The notes below the pieces were generated by a model. That model was given only the letters and a program-made list of their open reading frames with translations. It did not search any database and was not told where the DNA came from. The position numbers and the translations under genes were made by a program. A stretch of 64,000 nucleotides of DNA from Ascarosepion bandense. Taxonomy: Eukaryota; Mollusca; Cephalopoda; Sepiida; Sepiidae. The stretch's first letter is position 1. Each line of letters opens with the position of its first letter. Of this stretch, positions 11,640-22,725 are shown in pieces. The stretch spans positions 1,568,501 through 1,632,500 of the forward strand of contig JBBBDQ010000347.1 of assembly GCA_037127315.1 (NCBI GenBank). Direction: 5' to 3'.

Positions 11640-12165
11640 AGAAAATCAGTCCTGGGCATGACGGTAAACTGCATCCGGTAACAAGGCCTCTGCTTAGGAG
11701 GTTGTGAGGAGCATGGAACTACCTCTTAATTGCTGTAGCTCCCAGGTCAACCTTGACAAGGAGTACTAGCTCCTGTTAAGGTCCCAACTATGAGCAAATA
11801 CTTTATCCCTAAACTGGGGTCAAAACACTATAAAAGTATAAAAATACACTTTTATAAAAATATATGGATAAAAATTACACTTTTCTAGAAAAATATACAT
11901 TTTTGAAAAAAAAAATTACGAACAATACTTTTTTGAAAAAAACATTATTACCATAACACATTTTTGAAGAAAAAAATAATTTTCTGCAAAACACTTTTGA
12001 ATACAAAACTAGAAGACATTTTCAGTTTTTTTAAAAAAAGGAGTAAATACAAAAAAAATCATAAAAATCAGCCTAAATCAACTTTAAGCAATATACCTTA
12101 AAAACCTACCGTTTTGGCATTAAATAACCCACAGAGGTTGATATACCGTTAAACAAAACTCAAAC
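11640..12165 (+). repeat. Probable dispersed repeat ending in a GTTGATA..CGTTAAAC motif
   Basis: GC-richer block at 11640-11830 unlike its surroundings, then A-rich sequence, ending at 12130-12160 with GAGGTTGATATACCGTTAAAC. The same terminal motif, GGGTTGATAGGTCGTTAAAC, closes the composite repeat at 24315-24768. This suggests a shared LINE-recognised 3' tail. Element class not assigned. Confidence 0.45.
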
Positions 12166-12169
12166 TCAA

Positions 12170-12770
12170 TGCTAATAAAATATTTTGTTTAGTAGTTCTT
12201 AATTTATGCTTGTTTGCTTTAAGAACAAAAACTTTTTATTCAAATTATTTTTTCTTTTCTTTCTGAATTTCTGTGATGAAGGGATTATCATTATTTAACT
12301 TATTTACATGCGGATTAATATTTTAATATTTGATTTTATCGTAACGTTTTGACTGTTATACCTGGGGACTGCATTAGGCCTATGTCGAAGTGAATTATCT
12401 ACAGGGAATGTAGAACTGAATATTTTACTTAATATAGTGGTGTAGATTGTCCTCTTTCCACTAATAATGTATAAATATAGCAAGTCGAGTTCGTATTTTC
12501 TATTTGATTGCTATTGCTCGCATTTGTTTTCATTGAGCCTAGCTACACAGTGCGGATCGATAATCTTCCGATGAATGTGTGAGTGCACAACGGCCAAAAT
12601 TTTGAGATAGTAACAACAAGATGATAATGAAACGATGACATATGCCAATAATTGTACCTTTTATGCAGTTTGTTGCATTTTTCTAGTTACCATGGAAATT
12701 TTGAAAATAAATTATCTAAAGATTTCTGAGCACTTTTCGGGGCCATTACGAAAGGTTTATTTTTTCTTGA
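12170..12770. other. AT-rich sequence, nothing recognised
   Basis: No gene or repeat that I can support. Confidence 0.45.
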
Positions 12771-13201
12771 TTGTGTTTGTCTGTACCAGTTTGTGCGTGT
12801 GAGGTGATCGTTCGTATTTGTATGTGAATGTATGTTTGTTTGAGTACATGTGTGTGTGTAATTTTGGTGTGAATATTTGTATGTGTGCGCTCGCGTATGT
12901 GTATGTGTGTGCGCGGGTGTATGAGAATATTTTCGTGTGTGCACGCGTGTGAGTCGATGTGCTTGTATGAAAAATTGTGCTTGAGTATGTGCAATCGTGC
13001 GTATGGTTACATGTGTGGATGCACGTACGGGTGTAAGTTAATGTTTGCGTGTATACACATGGGTCTTACACGTGAGTTTGTTTTGTGTAGACATGTGCCT
13101 ATGCATGCTTGCCTGTGTATTTGTGTACGTATGCGAAAAGAATATTCATTACACTTGTACCAAAATCGACCACACACACATTCTCACTCATTCTCATATA
13201 A

Positions 13202-13277
<76 letters not shown>
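12770..13277. repeat. Cryptic GT-rich repeat, then (AC)n-(TA)n
   Basis: 12780-13140 is an interrupted GT/TATG-rich tract, followed by pure AC (13204-13246) and TA (13247-13277). The 132- and 95-codon frames here are translated simple sequence and not genes. Confidence 0.9.
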
Positions 13278-13283
<6 letters not shown>

Positions 13284-13407
13284 TACTATTAACCGATGTA
13301 TATATATTCTACGATTTGGTAATTTTTACTAGTTAAATGCGCTCAGTACATATGTAGAGGATTTATAGACATGCAGTTATTATTAGTGTTATAATGATAG
13401 CATATGA

Positions 13408-13520
13408 GACTGCATCTCAAAAACTTTCAGGTTTCGGTGCTAGAGCACCATTAGCAGGCAGTCCTGAAAATGACGCCCAAGCACCGAAACATGAAACATG
13501 AATGCTTTTGAGTTGCAGTC
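13408..13520. repeat. 113-bp imperfect palindrome
   Basis: Left arm from GACTGCATCTCAAAAAC through GTTTCGGTGCT pairs with the right arm AGCACCGAAAC through TTGAGTTGCAGTC. The innermost 11 bp are perfect and the outer part carries a small insertion. It is followed by a (CTAT)n tract. Confidence 0.8.
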
Positions 13521-13546
13521 ACGTAAGTTTTTATTTGTAATATAAC

Positions 13547-13550
<4 letters not shown>

Positions 13551-13612
<62 letters not shown>
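13551..13612. repeat. (CTAT)n microsatellite
   Basis: About 15 copies of CTAT. Confidence 0.97.
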
Positions 13613-13613
<1 letters not shown>

Positions 13614-13810
13614 CTTGATTATATGGATTGAAATCCGATAGGATTAATAGAACGAACAATTGGGAAAAAAGTGTCTTTAATTTAACACGTCTCACTTTGG
13701 CAAACTTCTTCAGAGATTTTTTAAGATGTCTTTATGATCTCTTATGAGGATTGTTAAAGTGAAACATGTTAAATTGAATACATTTTTCTACCTGTATTTT
13801 AGTTATTCGA

Positions 13811-13814
<4 letters not shown>

Positions 13815-13853
<39 letters not shown>

Positions 13854-13855
13854 AA

Positions 13856-13891
<36 letters not shown>
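13815..13891. repeat. Two (TA)n tracts
   Basis: TA tracts of about 36 and 35 bp separated by CCAAG. Confidence 0.95.
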
Positions 13892-13893
<2 letters not shown>

Positions 13894-14359
13894 AAATGAA
13901 TAAGAAACTAAGAAAATATTAACAACGTTCAAAACATTAATTTAAAAGAGCGTTCAATATAGAAACAGTGCTATGAATATTTATTATGAATTATAGTTTA
14001 GAACGTATAAATTACAATTTTATTTTGTACATATTCTAAACTATACTTTATAATATATGTATATATATATATATATATGTTTGTATGTATGCATGTATGT
14101 ATAATTGTAAATTGTTTGATAAAATAATAGAAGATTCTGAAGAGATGTCCTTTTAAAAACAAGAAAATAAAAATAAATTAATTAGTTAAATGAACAATAT
14201 AAGATAATATATAAATTAATAAATAATACACAGAAAATAAATACCAACAATAATTCACTTTGATTATTTGTTACAAATTTATTATTTCCTTAGTTTAACT
14301 TTGCTTTTGCACATATACTTTTCAGAATACAGATTTATACATATATATTTATTTATATC

Positions 14360-14364
14360 TCTGT

Positions 14365-14449
<85 letters not shown>
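14360..14449. repeat. (TA)n microsatellite
   Basis: About 90 bp of nearly pure TA. Confidence 0.95.
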
Positions 14450-14809
14450 ACAGTTCAGTGTTTTTTCTCTTTATCTAACGAATTTTTTTTCTGTTTCTTA
14501 AAACTTTGCTTAGTATTTCAAGGCACTTAACTATCCAAATGCACCATCAATGTCTTACTTTTTGTTTTTTCTCCCACTCACTCATTCTTCTACCTTTTAT
14601 AATCGTAGCAGTGATCCGAACACAGAACTAACAATGACTTTTCTCAAAAACGGTCTATTAAAGGCATCCATCATTCTGGTGTAGTCATACTGGTCCACTG
14701 TTTAACATTGTCTAACTATTTCTTACTTTTGCGTCCTTTATTCCCAATCGTGGCATTATTACTACGTAATAATGCCACGATTGGGAGTCATAAGCAATCT
14801 CCCTCTAAA

Positions 14810-15065
14810 CCTGCAAACTACTTGTTGTCAGTTCAAAACCAGGCTACAGCAACGGTGAACAAGCAATTTGCAGGGTTACAGGGAGATAACTCAAAACGAC
14901 AATAAGAGGCACTACGACACAAGGAATTAGAATTATATACCCCAGTGATTGTAATAAAGGGTTCGGTTCGAAATTCCTAACACTTTAAGAAGGCCGGAGC
15001 GTACAACGCCTTAAACGTCGTACAAATGGCAACAAAGCTGAGGACAATAGTCCAAATGTAAGATG
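14810..15065 (+). repeat. Dispersed repeat with ACGTCGTAC motif, copy 1
   Basis: Aligns with 41190-41445. Shared landmarks in order: CAGGCTACAGCAA, AATTTGCAGGGTTA, TATACCCCAGTGATTGTAAT, GGTTCGGTTC, GGAGCGTACAAC and AACGTCGT. It then runs into a sequence close to the 97-bp satellite monomer (GGCAACAAAGCTGAGGACAA). The AAGGC/GCCTT arms around GGAGCGTACAAC could form a hairpin. Class uncertain; possibly part of a Penelope-like or SINE family. Confidence 0.6.
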
Positions 15066-15444
15066 TGTAAATCAGCAAAGTTTTGATAACATATAACAGT
15101 GAAACATTATGATCTGAAGAATTCGGTGTTAAGATTTGTGTAGTTACTAATGAGGTGTGTTTAAGCCGAAACAAGCTTTATGGCTGAGTAAGAGAATTGA
15201 GAACCCTATTTCTCACGCACGAACACAATGCCAATGATTTACATTCAGAAACACAGAATGACATAGAAGGGACACTTGAAAAATAACAGCAAAGTAAATA
15301 AACATAAAGTTGTGTTTTATATTTTGGTTCTATTTTAACTTCCTTTCCGTATGGGATTATGTGACTCTCGTTTAGATGAGAAGTCGTTATCCTAGAAACT
15401 GATTTTCTACTGATATACAAAAATATACATTTGGCATCAAGAAA

Positions 15445-15447
<3 letters not shown>

Positions 15448-15493
<46 letters not shown>
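15448..15493. repeat. (TA)n microsatellite
   Basis: About 46 bp of TA. Confidence 0.95.
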
Positions 15494-15494
<1 letters not shown>

Positions 15495-15957
15495 CTAAAA
15501 ATGATTCCTTGCAAAGAAATCGCTGACTTTGCGAGATTCCCTGATCTTTCGTGTCTTCAAGCCAAAACAAGATCTTAGATAAGAAAATTCAAGGAAAAAA
15601 TACATTGCCGTATTTATAAATGAGTCTGTACACGGCGTCAAAGGCACGTCGATACCTTTGAGATCATGGTGGGCAAGACGCCAGGTTTTATACAACACGG
15701 TCCGGGGTTAAACAAAGCAAAGATGTTTTATGCAACCCTTGGAGATGGACAGCATAAGAAAAAAAAATACACGGATTGGGCAGCAGAAAAGACAACATGG
15801 CGACATAGATAAAAAAAAAAATGATAATCCCATGAGGATATTAACCTGGATAAATTTTTGTCGTAAGATAGAAGCATACGAGTGCGTAGTTTTTTTTTAT
15901 TTTGTTTGAAATATATATTTAATATGTGATTGTTTAATACATACGCATACACAAACA

Positions 15958-15979
15958 CATACACACACACACACACACT

Positions 15980-16031
<52 letters not shown>
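15958..16031. repeat. (AC)n-(TA)n compound microsatellite
   Basis: AC tract with one interruption followed by a TA tract, immediately left of the foldback element. Confidence 0.95.
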
Positions 16032-16033
<2 letters not shown>

Positions 16034-16058
16034 GTGTATCGAGGCAGCAAATAATTTT

Positions 16059-16480
16059 CTAAACATATACTGTTAAATATAAGAGACAATGAATGTCTAT
16101 TATGTTTAATCATGAGCCATTCTAAAGAACCTTCAGATATTGGAGGCCATGTACATTAAATCCAAACAACCCACACTTATTAAAATCACGTTTAAATCCG
16201 CTCATAACACATTGCATTGCATTTGAATATATTGTTCTGTTGTCATTTCGCGCTATCACGCGGTGTGACGTCATAGAACCGCATTGCAAATTTGCGCTTG
16301 CGTTTGTTATTTTTGGTAACTATTGCCATTGCCTAGCAGAGTTTTATGTCAAAACAAAATAAAATCGTCGGTGATGGTGGGTGTGGTTGTATTACCGTCT
16401 TAATAACCTCTCTGGGAACGGCTCATGATTAAACATAATAGACATTCATTGTATCTTATATTTAACAGTATATGATTAGA
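16059..16480. mobile_element. Foldback element with ~74-bp inverted arms
   Basis: The left arm (16059-16132) is the reverse complement of the right arm (16405-16480) with only a few mismatches: both contain ACTGTTAAATATAAGA and ATGAATGTCTATTATG when read inward. About 270 bp lie between, including TGACGTCAT. The arms sit next to TA tracts on both sides, consistent with a MITE or foldback insertion at TA. No coding sequence. Confidence 0.75.
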
Positions 16481-16507
16481 AAATATATATATATATATAT
16501 ATATATA

Positions 16508-17436
16508 TACGACCCTCTTTGTCAGCGACCACCTGGTGTTAACGACCGTTTTTCTATGCACGGAAGATTTGCTAATGTTAATTGACTCTTAGTAAGCGAC
16601 CACCTCCAGAACGCGACAAGCTACTAACATCAACGAGTGAAGATCAATGATCAAGTGACCGCTTTAAAAAAATGCATTTTGCTCGTACACTGCGAACTTC
16701 TAACTTAGAAGAATCTAAATTAATAATCTATTTCATTTTGATTTGATCTAAGTCAGGAACACTTCTTCATTGTCTTGTAATTGTAGTGTTGTATCAACGT
16801 GTTATTTCTTGTTGAACATTGCCTGAGTTCACCTCACGGTCAAACATCGGCTGTTTTTTGTACAACATTTATTGCATTTGACATGTTCAAGGGATTTATT
16901 GCAGTCTCACTACGGACTTGGAAAAATTCAGGGATTGGGAAAATCACAATTATGTTTCTTTCTCAAATGTCTATCTGTTTTGTTCCTTTTATTTATTTTT
17001 TTTGTGTATCTATCTACTCTATTTCTGACTGGGTATATCTATCTCTATATCTCTCTGTTTCTCAACCCCCACCCACGTTCGCTGTCAGTTTTTTGTGTGA
17101 TTTGTTTTCTTTCTACGTATTATCGCTGATTCTCTATTGCTATCACTCACTATTTTTAAATCCACTTAATAAAGATTTTTTGTGAATAAATAGTCTCTTG
17201 TTGACCGTTGTGAATAAGATTTTAAAATTTTTTAAATGAATGATGCTGAATTCTTTTCTTTAAGGTTAGGTAATATTCTTGTGTTCTCATTTATTTATTA
17301 CCAGATTTCATTGTAAAATTCTAATATGTACATTCCGATGAATGGAATATACGTTCCTGGTGTAAATAGGTCATGACTATGAGCTTTTAGTGAGCGACCA
17401 GTTGGTAGTAGGGGTGGTCGCATACGACAGGTTCAA

Positions 17437-17440
<4 letters not shown>
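16508..17440. mobile_element. Possible non-autonomous TIR DNA transposon
   Basis: The right end, read inward, starts CAGTTGAACCTGTCGTATGC and continues GCGACCACCC. The left end contains CGACCCTCTTTGTCAGCGAC and GCGACCACCTGG. Both ends are rich in the GCGACCAC motif and abut (TA)n tracts, as expected for elements that target TA. A 128-codon frame inside (16799-17185) has no recognised domain. End-to-end similarity is weak, so this is tentative. Confidence 0.4.
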
Positions 17441-17477
<37 letters not shown>

Positions 17478-17636
17478 TGAATTTAAGTTACAAAATGAGT
17501 TCAAGCAACCAGTTAAAGATGAAAGGTATTTTATGAGGATGAATCTATCATCAGATAATGTTGTATTTTTGATTGTTAAACGTTTCCCATGTTTTCTTCA
17601 TCTTATCATGTATCTTTTTTTTTTTTTTTTTTTTTT

Positions 17637-20600
17637 ATAAGCGTTTCACCCCGAGCAAGGCATGTCACTGCCACTACTGTGCAGGGGGCTACGTAGAGAG
17701 GAGAAAGGCTGGTTAAATATAGGACATTTAAGAGGGTGGGTGATAGGCGGGTGAGGATACCGAGAATGAGGGTTGGTAGATGAGAGTGTTGTGAGAATAG
17801 TTGGGAGTTAGTGTGATAGGAGGTGTCTATTGACCCTACATTTAAACACCTGGAGATTGTAACTGTCGGGAAAGCAGACTTGTGGAAGGGAGTTCCACAG
17901 GCGGGAGGCGCGAGAAAAGAAGCTGTTGGAGTAGAATTTACGGTTACATCTTATTTGTTTAACTGTAAAAGGGTGGGACCTAGTTGCTAATCTAGTATCT
18001 CGTGTAAATTCGTGCTTGGGCGGCACCAGTGATCTAAGCTCATCGGAGCAGAAGCCATGAAAGTACTTGTAGAAGAGGCACAGGGAAGCTACATCACGCC
18101 GGTGTGAGAGCGGCTGCAGCCGGTCTGCCAAGTTAGTATCAACCACGTTACAGATCCTCCTTTGTATTTTGTCAAGAAGCCCAAGGAGAGCAGCAGGGGC
18201 ACCCGACCAGATATGGCAGCAATATTCAATACACGGGCGGATGGTAGATTTGTATATGTGCAGAATAGTTTCAGGTGGGAAAAATTTCCGGGCCCTGCAC
18301 AGAGAGCCGACTTTCATAGCAGCAGATTTGGCAATGGATTCAATATAGTCATTCCATTTGAGGTCCGCCGAGAGTGTAAGGCCAAGGAGGCGTAGTATTT
18401 TACTCTCTGGGAGGCTAGCCTGTCCCATGCTAATGGGAGGTAGATGCGATAGTCTATGGTGGTTAGTTGATAACAGCTTTGTTTTGGAGGCATTGAAATT
18501 TACCAACCATTTCCTACCCCAGGTCACTACGGATTGGAGGTCCCTTTCAAGTGCGGCAGCGAGGTTCACTTTGTCGTCCAGACCTGGTTTCTGATCGATG
18601 CGGGAGTAGATTGTTGTGTCGTCGGCATACATGCCAACTTGGGATCTAATGGTGTCGGGGAGATCATTAATGTAGATCAGAAAGAGCGTGGGACCTAGGA
18701 TAGAACCTTGAGGGACGCCCGCGTTCGTCTGGTAGTTTTGGGAGGCATGCCCATTTAATACCACCTTTAATGTGCGGTTAGAGAGGAAGGACTGGATGAG
18801 GTCAAACAGATGTCCAGTTATCCCATAGCTCCGCAGTTTGCACAAGAGGCCAGCATGCCAGACCCTGTCGAATGCTTTGGAGATATCCAAGGCAACGGTT
18901 CGGGCTTCACCATTCTTGTCGAGTGCCTGGTATATGTACTCGGTAATGGTCGTTAGCATATCAGCAGTAGACCTGGTGAAGCGAAACCCATACTGTTTGT
19001 CAGAGAGAAGCCCGTTGGTCATAAGGTGCTGAATCACCTCGGCGTTGATAATGGCTTCGAAAACTTTGCCAAAGATTGGAAGGAGACTAATAGGACGGTA
19101 ATTGGCGGGGTCCGAGGGTTCGCCAGAATTCTTAAATATAGGTACTACGCAGGAGGACTTCCAACAGGCAGGAAAGCAGGAAGCAGATAGGCAGAGGTTA
19201 TAGAGTTTAGAGAGGACAGAGGAGAGTTCTGGGGCACATTTCTTCAGTACTATGACTGGGATTCCGTCACCGCCGCTCGCTTTGTGTGGGTCAAGTTGCG
19301 CAATTATCTTGGCGACCAGCGAGGGCGAGATGAGGACGTTATTTAGTTGAGCCTTAGTTCTGGGTGGGAAGTCTGGTGTAGGTATTCCTAACGAGTCCAG
19401 TGTCGAATTGGTTGAGAATTTACGGGCAAAGCACTCAGCCTTGTCGGCTGGGGAGGTGAGAACTTCAAATTCATTGATTAGTGGGGGTATTGAAGTCTTG
19501 TTCCTGCTGAGCACGCTTTTGCAGAGACGCCAGTAATCTTTGGAGCCAAACTTAGAGGATGCTATGCGTTGCCTAATTCTGGTAGCAAACGCCCTCTTGG
19601 CTTCGTTCAGTACTTTTTTGCACTTGTTCCGTGCTGAGGTGAAAAGGCGCCTGTTTTGGTTCGACGAGCAGCTTCGATAGAGCCGGAAGAAATGGTTCCG
19701 GTGGGCAATAGCGGCCGAGCAAGCGGGTGAGAACCAGGGGGACGAATTAGGTTTTAGTTGGAATTTTCTGGCAGGGATAAAAGCATCGATGCCAGCCTTA
19801 ACCCAAGAGGAGACTTCGGAGGCACAGTCTTCGACAGGAAGATCAAAGACGTTGTTCCAGGGGACGTCGCAGAGGAAGTCCCTGAACGAGTCCCAGTCGG
19901 CTCTTTGGTAGCAGTATGATATTCTGCTGGTCTGGTTTTCTTGGGAAGAGTTAGTGCGGATTGATATGTTTACGGAGACTACGGCGTGGTCAGAATTTCC
20001 AAGGGGGCAGAGTTGCCTGGTAGTGCAGGAGTCTGGGATGGAAGTAAAACAAAGGTCGAGTAAAGAGTCCCTTCCGTTAGGGTTTTTAGAGAAACGCGTG
20101 GGGAAGTCCACCACTTGCGTTAGAGCTTGGGCTATTGAAAAGTGCATGGTGCGGATCCCAGCAAGGTCGGTGGCTGAGTTTTCAAGCCACTTGGTGTGGT
20201 GGGCGTTAAAATCGCCAAACACAAATATTTGGGCAGATGGGTGAGAAGAAATGGCCCTGTCGATGTTATTAGAGATGCAATCAAGTAACGTACAGTCAGA
20301 GGAGGAGGGGGAGCGGTAGAGGAAGAAGAGATAGCTAACCGAGCTTAGAAGTGAGAGACGGAAGCACATGAAGGAATGATCAAGGGATTCAAGAGATGTG
20401 ACCCTGGCTAGGGGGAGTTGTTCGCTGACATATACACCAAGCCCATGCATATGGACATTGGAGTCCTTCCTGAAGAGAGGAAGGTAACCAGGAACGAACA
20501 GCTCTGAAGAGGGGGTAGAAGGGTCAAGGTTAGTCTCACATATAGCTAAGATATCGGGTGAGTTAGTTAGAAGGAAAGACTCTACACTATTAAAGTTACT

Positions 20601-21175
20601 GCGAATACCTCGTATATTTGTGAAGGTAACGCAGATAGGTTTGGGCGATTTACGACTAGCTGGTTTAGGCTTGCTATTTTGTTTGTTAAATTTCATGTTG
20701 GTTGTAGTTGTGGATAGAGAGGTCTAGAGTAGGGTCAGATGGTCGTTAATTGCAGCAGGTGAAGGATGGAGAATGGCGCCGCCTGCAGCATAATGTGGCC
20801 TCGGGGTTGCCCATCGGAAATTCATGCAGGGACGCCCGTCCATGCGCGAAATGGCACTACAGGAACCCCGATATTATTCAACTGTTGATCAGAGCAGCCT
20901 CTCGAGACGCTACGCAAGAGTTCGGGCTCCTAACTACCAGTCGGAAGCAGCAACCAGGAAACTGCCAACCCGGTACCCTCAGAATGAAGAGACTTTGCCA
21001 CCATACACACCAACTGCAAAAAGCTTCCAGCCGAACCGACATAAAGACCGAAGAAAAGAGAGATGAACCGGGAACCCCTTCCTAAACAAGAAACAAGGCG
21101 ATCACCTCTACTCCTGTCCAAAAGAAGGGGGTGGAGTGTGAGACCGGGCGATAGAAGGTACTATCTACTCCAATT
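17637..21175 (-). mobile_element. Near full-length LINE retrotransposon
   Basis: Minus-strand element bounded at its 3' end by a poly-A tract (T-run at 17614-17636 on the plus strand) and at its 5' end near 21175. The 5' end is inferred because the short element at 61712-61913 shares the same 5' sequence. It comprises a ~480-bp 5' untranslated region (20697-21175), one long ORF and a ~170-bp 3' UTR with the family-specific end. Other copies lie at 28283, 46917, 48545 and 5960-8114, all truncated or decayed. No ORF1 is seen. It is by far the best-preserved retroelement in the window. Confidence 0.88.
17808..20696 (-). CDS. LINE endonuclease-reverse transcriptase
   Basis: Uninterrupted 962-residue polyprotein. 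The N-terminal APE-type endonuclease nicks target DNA: E54 in CETNL, D162 and N164 in FGDFNAHH, and the terminal NSDH motif at 234-237 are present. The reverse transcriptase follows, with FKNSGEPSDPANYRPISLLP, ALDISKAFDRVWH, AGVPQGSILGP and the catalytic YADD at 690-693. A C-terminal region with CLFYKYFHGFCSDELRSL and SRASRLWNSLPQ ends the protein, as is typical of Jockey/CR1-type LINEs. The clade assignment is from general resemblance only. All visible catalytic residues are intact, so the protein may be functional. The start chosen is the first Met before the endonuclease. Confidence 0.93.
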   Translation of the reverse strand: MKFNKQNSKPKPASRKSPKPICVTFTNIRGIRSNFNSVESFLLTNSPDILAICETNLDPSTPSSELFVPGYLPLFRKDSNVHMHGLGVYVSEQLPLARVTSLESLDHSFMCFRLSLLSSVSYLFFLYRSPSSSDCTLLDCISNNIDRAISSHPSAQIFVFGDFNAHHTKWLENSATDLAGIRTMHFSIAQALTQVVDFPTRFSKNPNGRDSLLDLCFTSIPDSCTTRQLCPLGNSDHAVVSVNISIRTNSSQENQTSRISYCYQRADWDSFRDFLCDVPWNNVFDLPVEDCASEVSSWVKAGIDAFIPARKFQLKPNSSPWFSPACSAAIAHRNHFFRLYRSCSSNQNRRLFTSARNKCKKVLNEAKRAFATRIRQRIASSKFGSKDYWRLCKSVLSRNKTSIPPLINEFEVLTSPADKAECFARKFSTNSTLDSLGIPTPDFPPRTKAQLNNVLISPSLVAKIIAQLDPHKASGGDGIPVIVLKKCAPELSSVLSKLYNLCLSASCFPACWKSSCVVPIFKNSGEPSDPANYRPISLLPIFGKVFEAIINAEVIQHLMTNGLLSDKQYGFRFTRSTADMLTTITEYIYQALDKNGEARTVALDISKAFDRVWHAGLLCKLRSYGITGHLFDLIQSFLSNRTLKVVLNGHASQNYQTNAGVPQGSILGPTLFLIYINDLPDTIRSQVGMYADDTTIYSRIDQKPGLDDKVNLAAALERDLQSVVTWGRKWLVNFNASKTKLLSTNHHRLSHLPPISMGQASLPESKILRLLGLTLSADLKWNDYIESIAKSAAMKVGSLCRARKFFPPETILHIYKSTIRPCIEYCCHIWSGAPAALLGLLDKIQRRICNVVDTNLADRLQPLSHRRDVASLCLFYKYFHGFCSDELRSLVPPKHEFTRDTRLATRSHPFTVKQIRCNRKFYSNSFFSRASRLWNSLPQVCFPDSYNLQVFKCRVNRHLLSH

Positions 21176-21232
21176 AAAAAAAAAGAATAAACGTGTGACT
21201 GAAGTTAATTAAGTTTTAACTTATACTAAGTC

Positions 21233-21392
21233 AAACCTAAATTTGATAATTAACAACAATTTACACAAAAATTAGGCAGAAAAGAACCGAAATAAAATAA
21301 AAAATACAAATCAAAATAAATAAATAATTCAAAAAATAAGATCACACTGGCTAAACTCACCAAGTTGAAGGCTGGCTGACAGAAAAAAGTTA
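21233..21392. repeat. 160-bp perfect direct repeat, left copy
   Basis: AT-rich block from AAACCTAAATTTGATAATTA to CTGACAGAAAAAAGTTA, repeated without any difference that I can see 395 bp downstream. It lies just beyond the 5' end of the LINE. Confidence 0.95.
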
Positions 21393-21627
21393 AGAAAATT
21401 TCAAAAATTATCTCCATTTTGTTTCTTCTATACAGTTCTGGAGAGTTCTGGAGAGATTAAGTTACCTTAAGTAAGCAGTAACAGACAGTAGTGTGATGGA
21501 GGGGGGATCACCTCCAAGCCATGTGTCCAGTTAGCAAGGGAATGACAGAGAACAATAAAATTAAAAAAAAAAAAACAAACATGGCCGGTCTTAGAATTCC
21601 TACATATAACCAAAGCCCTAATATACC

Positions 21628-21787
21628 AAACCTAAATTTGATAATTAACAACAATTTACACAAAAATTAGGCAGAAAAGAACCGAAATAAAATAAAAAAT
21701 ACAAATCAAAATAAATAAATAATTCAAAAAATAAGATCACACTGGCTAAACTCACCAAGTTGAAGGCTGGCTGACAGAAAAAAGTTA
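21628..21787. repeat. 160-bp perfect direct repeat, right copy
   Basis: Identical to 21233-21392. The 235-bp spacer (21393-21627) contains an A13 tract and a GGAGAGTTCTGGAGAG internal duplication. Could be 1.4 units of a 395-bp tandem repeat, or terminal repeats of a very small element. The repeats do not begin TG or end CA, which argues against LTRs. Confidence 0.95.
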
Positions 21788-21789
21788 TT

Positions 21790-22290
21790 TCTTATTTATC
21801 TGATCATATAAATGCAAGCTTCATATCATTCTGAATATGACGATGAATAAATTTTTCAAAAGTCTTCTGATCGAGAGTATTTGAGTAGCTCTGCATTGCC
21901 GTTGTCCCCAGGTTCCGGTGCATTAGCACCTGTTAGTTCTCCAGTTATGACAAATAGTTAAAACCTAAACTGGGTTTAACTATTTGCATTCTACACTATG
22001 GAATGGTGGAATGCAACTTTATCATGAATGTGCCAACAACAGATTTTCGTATTAAAATACTGCAGTGATATATCTTTGTGTGGAAAAAATATAATACCAG
22101 CTATATATTAAATGGTCCATTTAATGGCATCTGAATATAGAATTGGATAGCGTTCCGTGTATAAACTGAAGTTTGTGAGACACAATGAACAAACTGAACG
22201 TCTAGTTGAAATTTTACTTTGTAACGAACAGTAGTATAGCGTCTAAGTTGCACTGAAAATCATACTAGTAATCGTTTGTAGAGATTACTA
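21790..22290. other. Sequence with no recognised feature
   Basis: No gene, RNA or internal repeat seen. Confidence 0.45.
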
Positions 22291-22575
22291 TAAGGATGTG
22301 GGTTGTGGTGCAGTGAATATCGAATCGGAATGACAAATCGGGTTGCAGAGTTGGAATTCCATGCATTCACTTATGCACAAATAACCTTAAGAATGGTATT
22401 AATCTGTCTCTTCCCACCAGTTATGGATTAAATAATAAAACAGATTGGGTTCTCCAGCCTTGGCTCGCAAATAGTCTACGGCAGAAAGCAATGGCAGCGT
22501 ATGTGGGATAATCTTCTGTCCAGTAAGTCATGTCTCTTTCGAGACATGATCATCCAATTAACTGACTGACTGTCA
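22291..22575 (+). mobile_element. Octopus-type SINE
   Basis: Plus-strand copy starting GGATGTGGGTTGTGGTGCAG, which defines the usual SINE 5' end, through to the GTCTCTTTCGAGACATGAT palindrome and ACTGACTGACTG tail. Confidence 0.92.
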
Positions 22576-22675
22576 ATGAAATCCGCGTTAGGGCTATGTG
22601 TGCCTCTCTCCCTTTGACTCACTCACTCTCTTTCTCTCTCTATATATATATATATTAGTTCAAGATAGGGCTCCT

Positions 22676-22680
<5 letters not shown>

Positions 22681-22718
<38 letters not shown>
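22681..22718. repeat. (TA)n microsatellite
   Basis: About 38 bp of TA, directly before the large palindrome. Confidence 0.95.
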
Positions 22719-22721
<3 letters not shown>

Positions 22722-22725
22722 TAAT

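Noticed and set aside
12687..13332. Several overlapping frames of 80-132 codons
   Set aside because: They are translations of GT/AC/TA simple repeats in multiple registers.
18162..20244. Plus-strand frames opposite the LINE ORF
   Set aside because: They are antisense shadows of the 962-codon endonuclease-reverse transcriptase frame.
20750..21085. 111-codon plus-strand frame in the LINE 5' region
   Set aside because: Lies antisense to the LINE 5' UTR and aligns with decayed copies that do not keep the frame.
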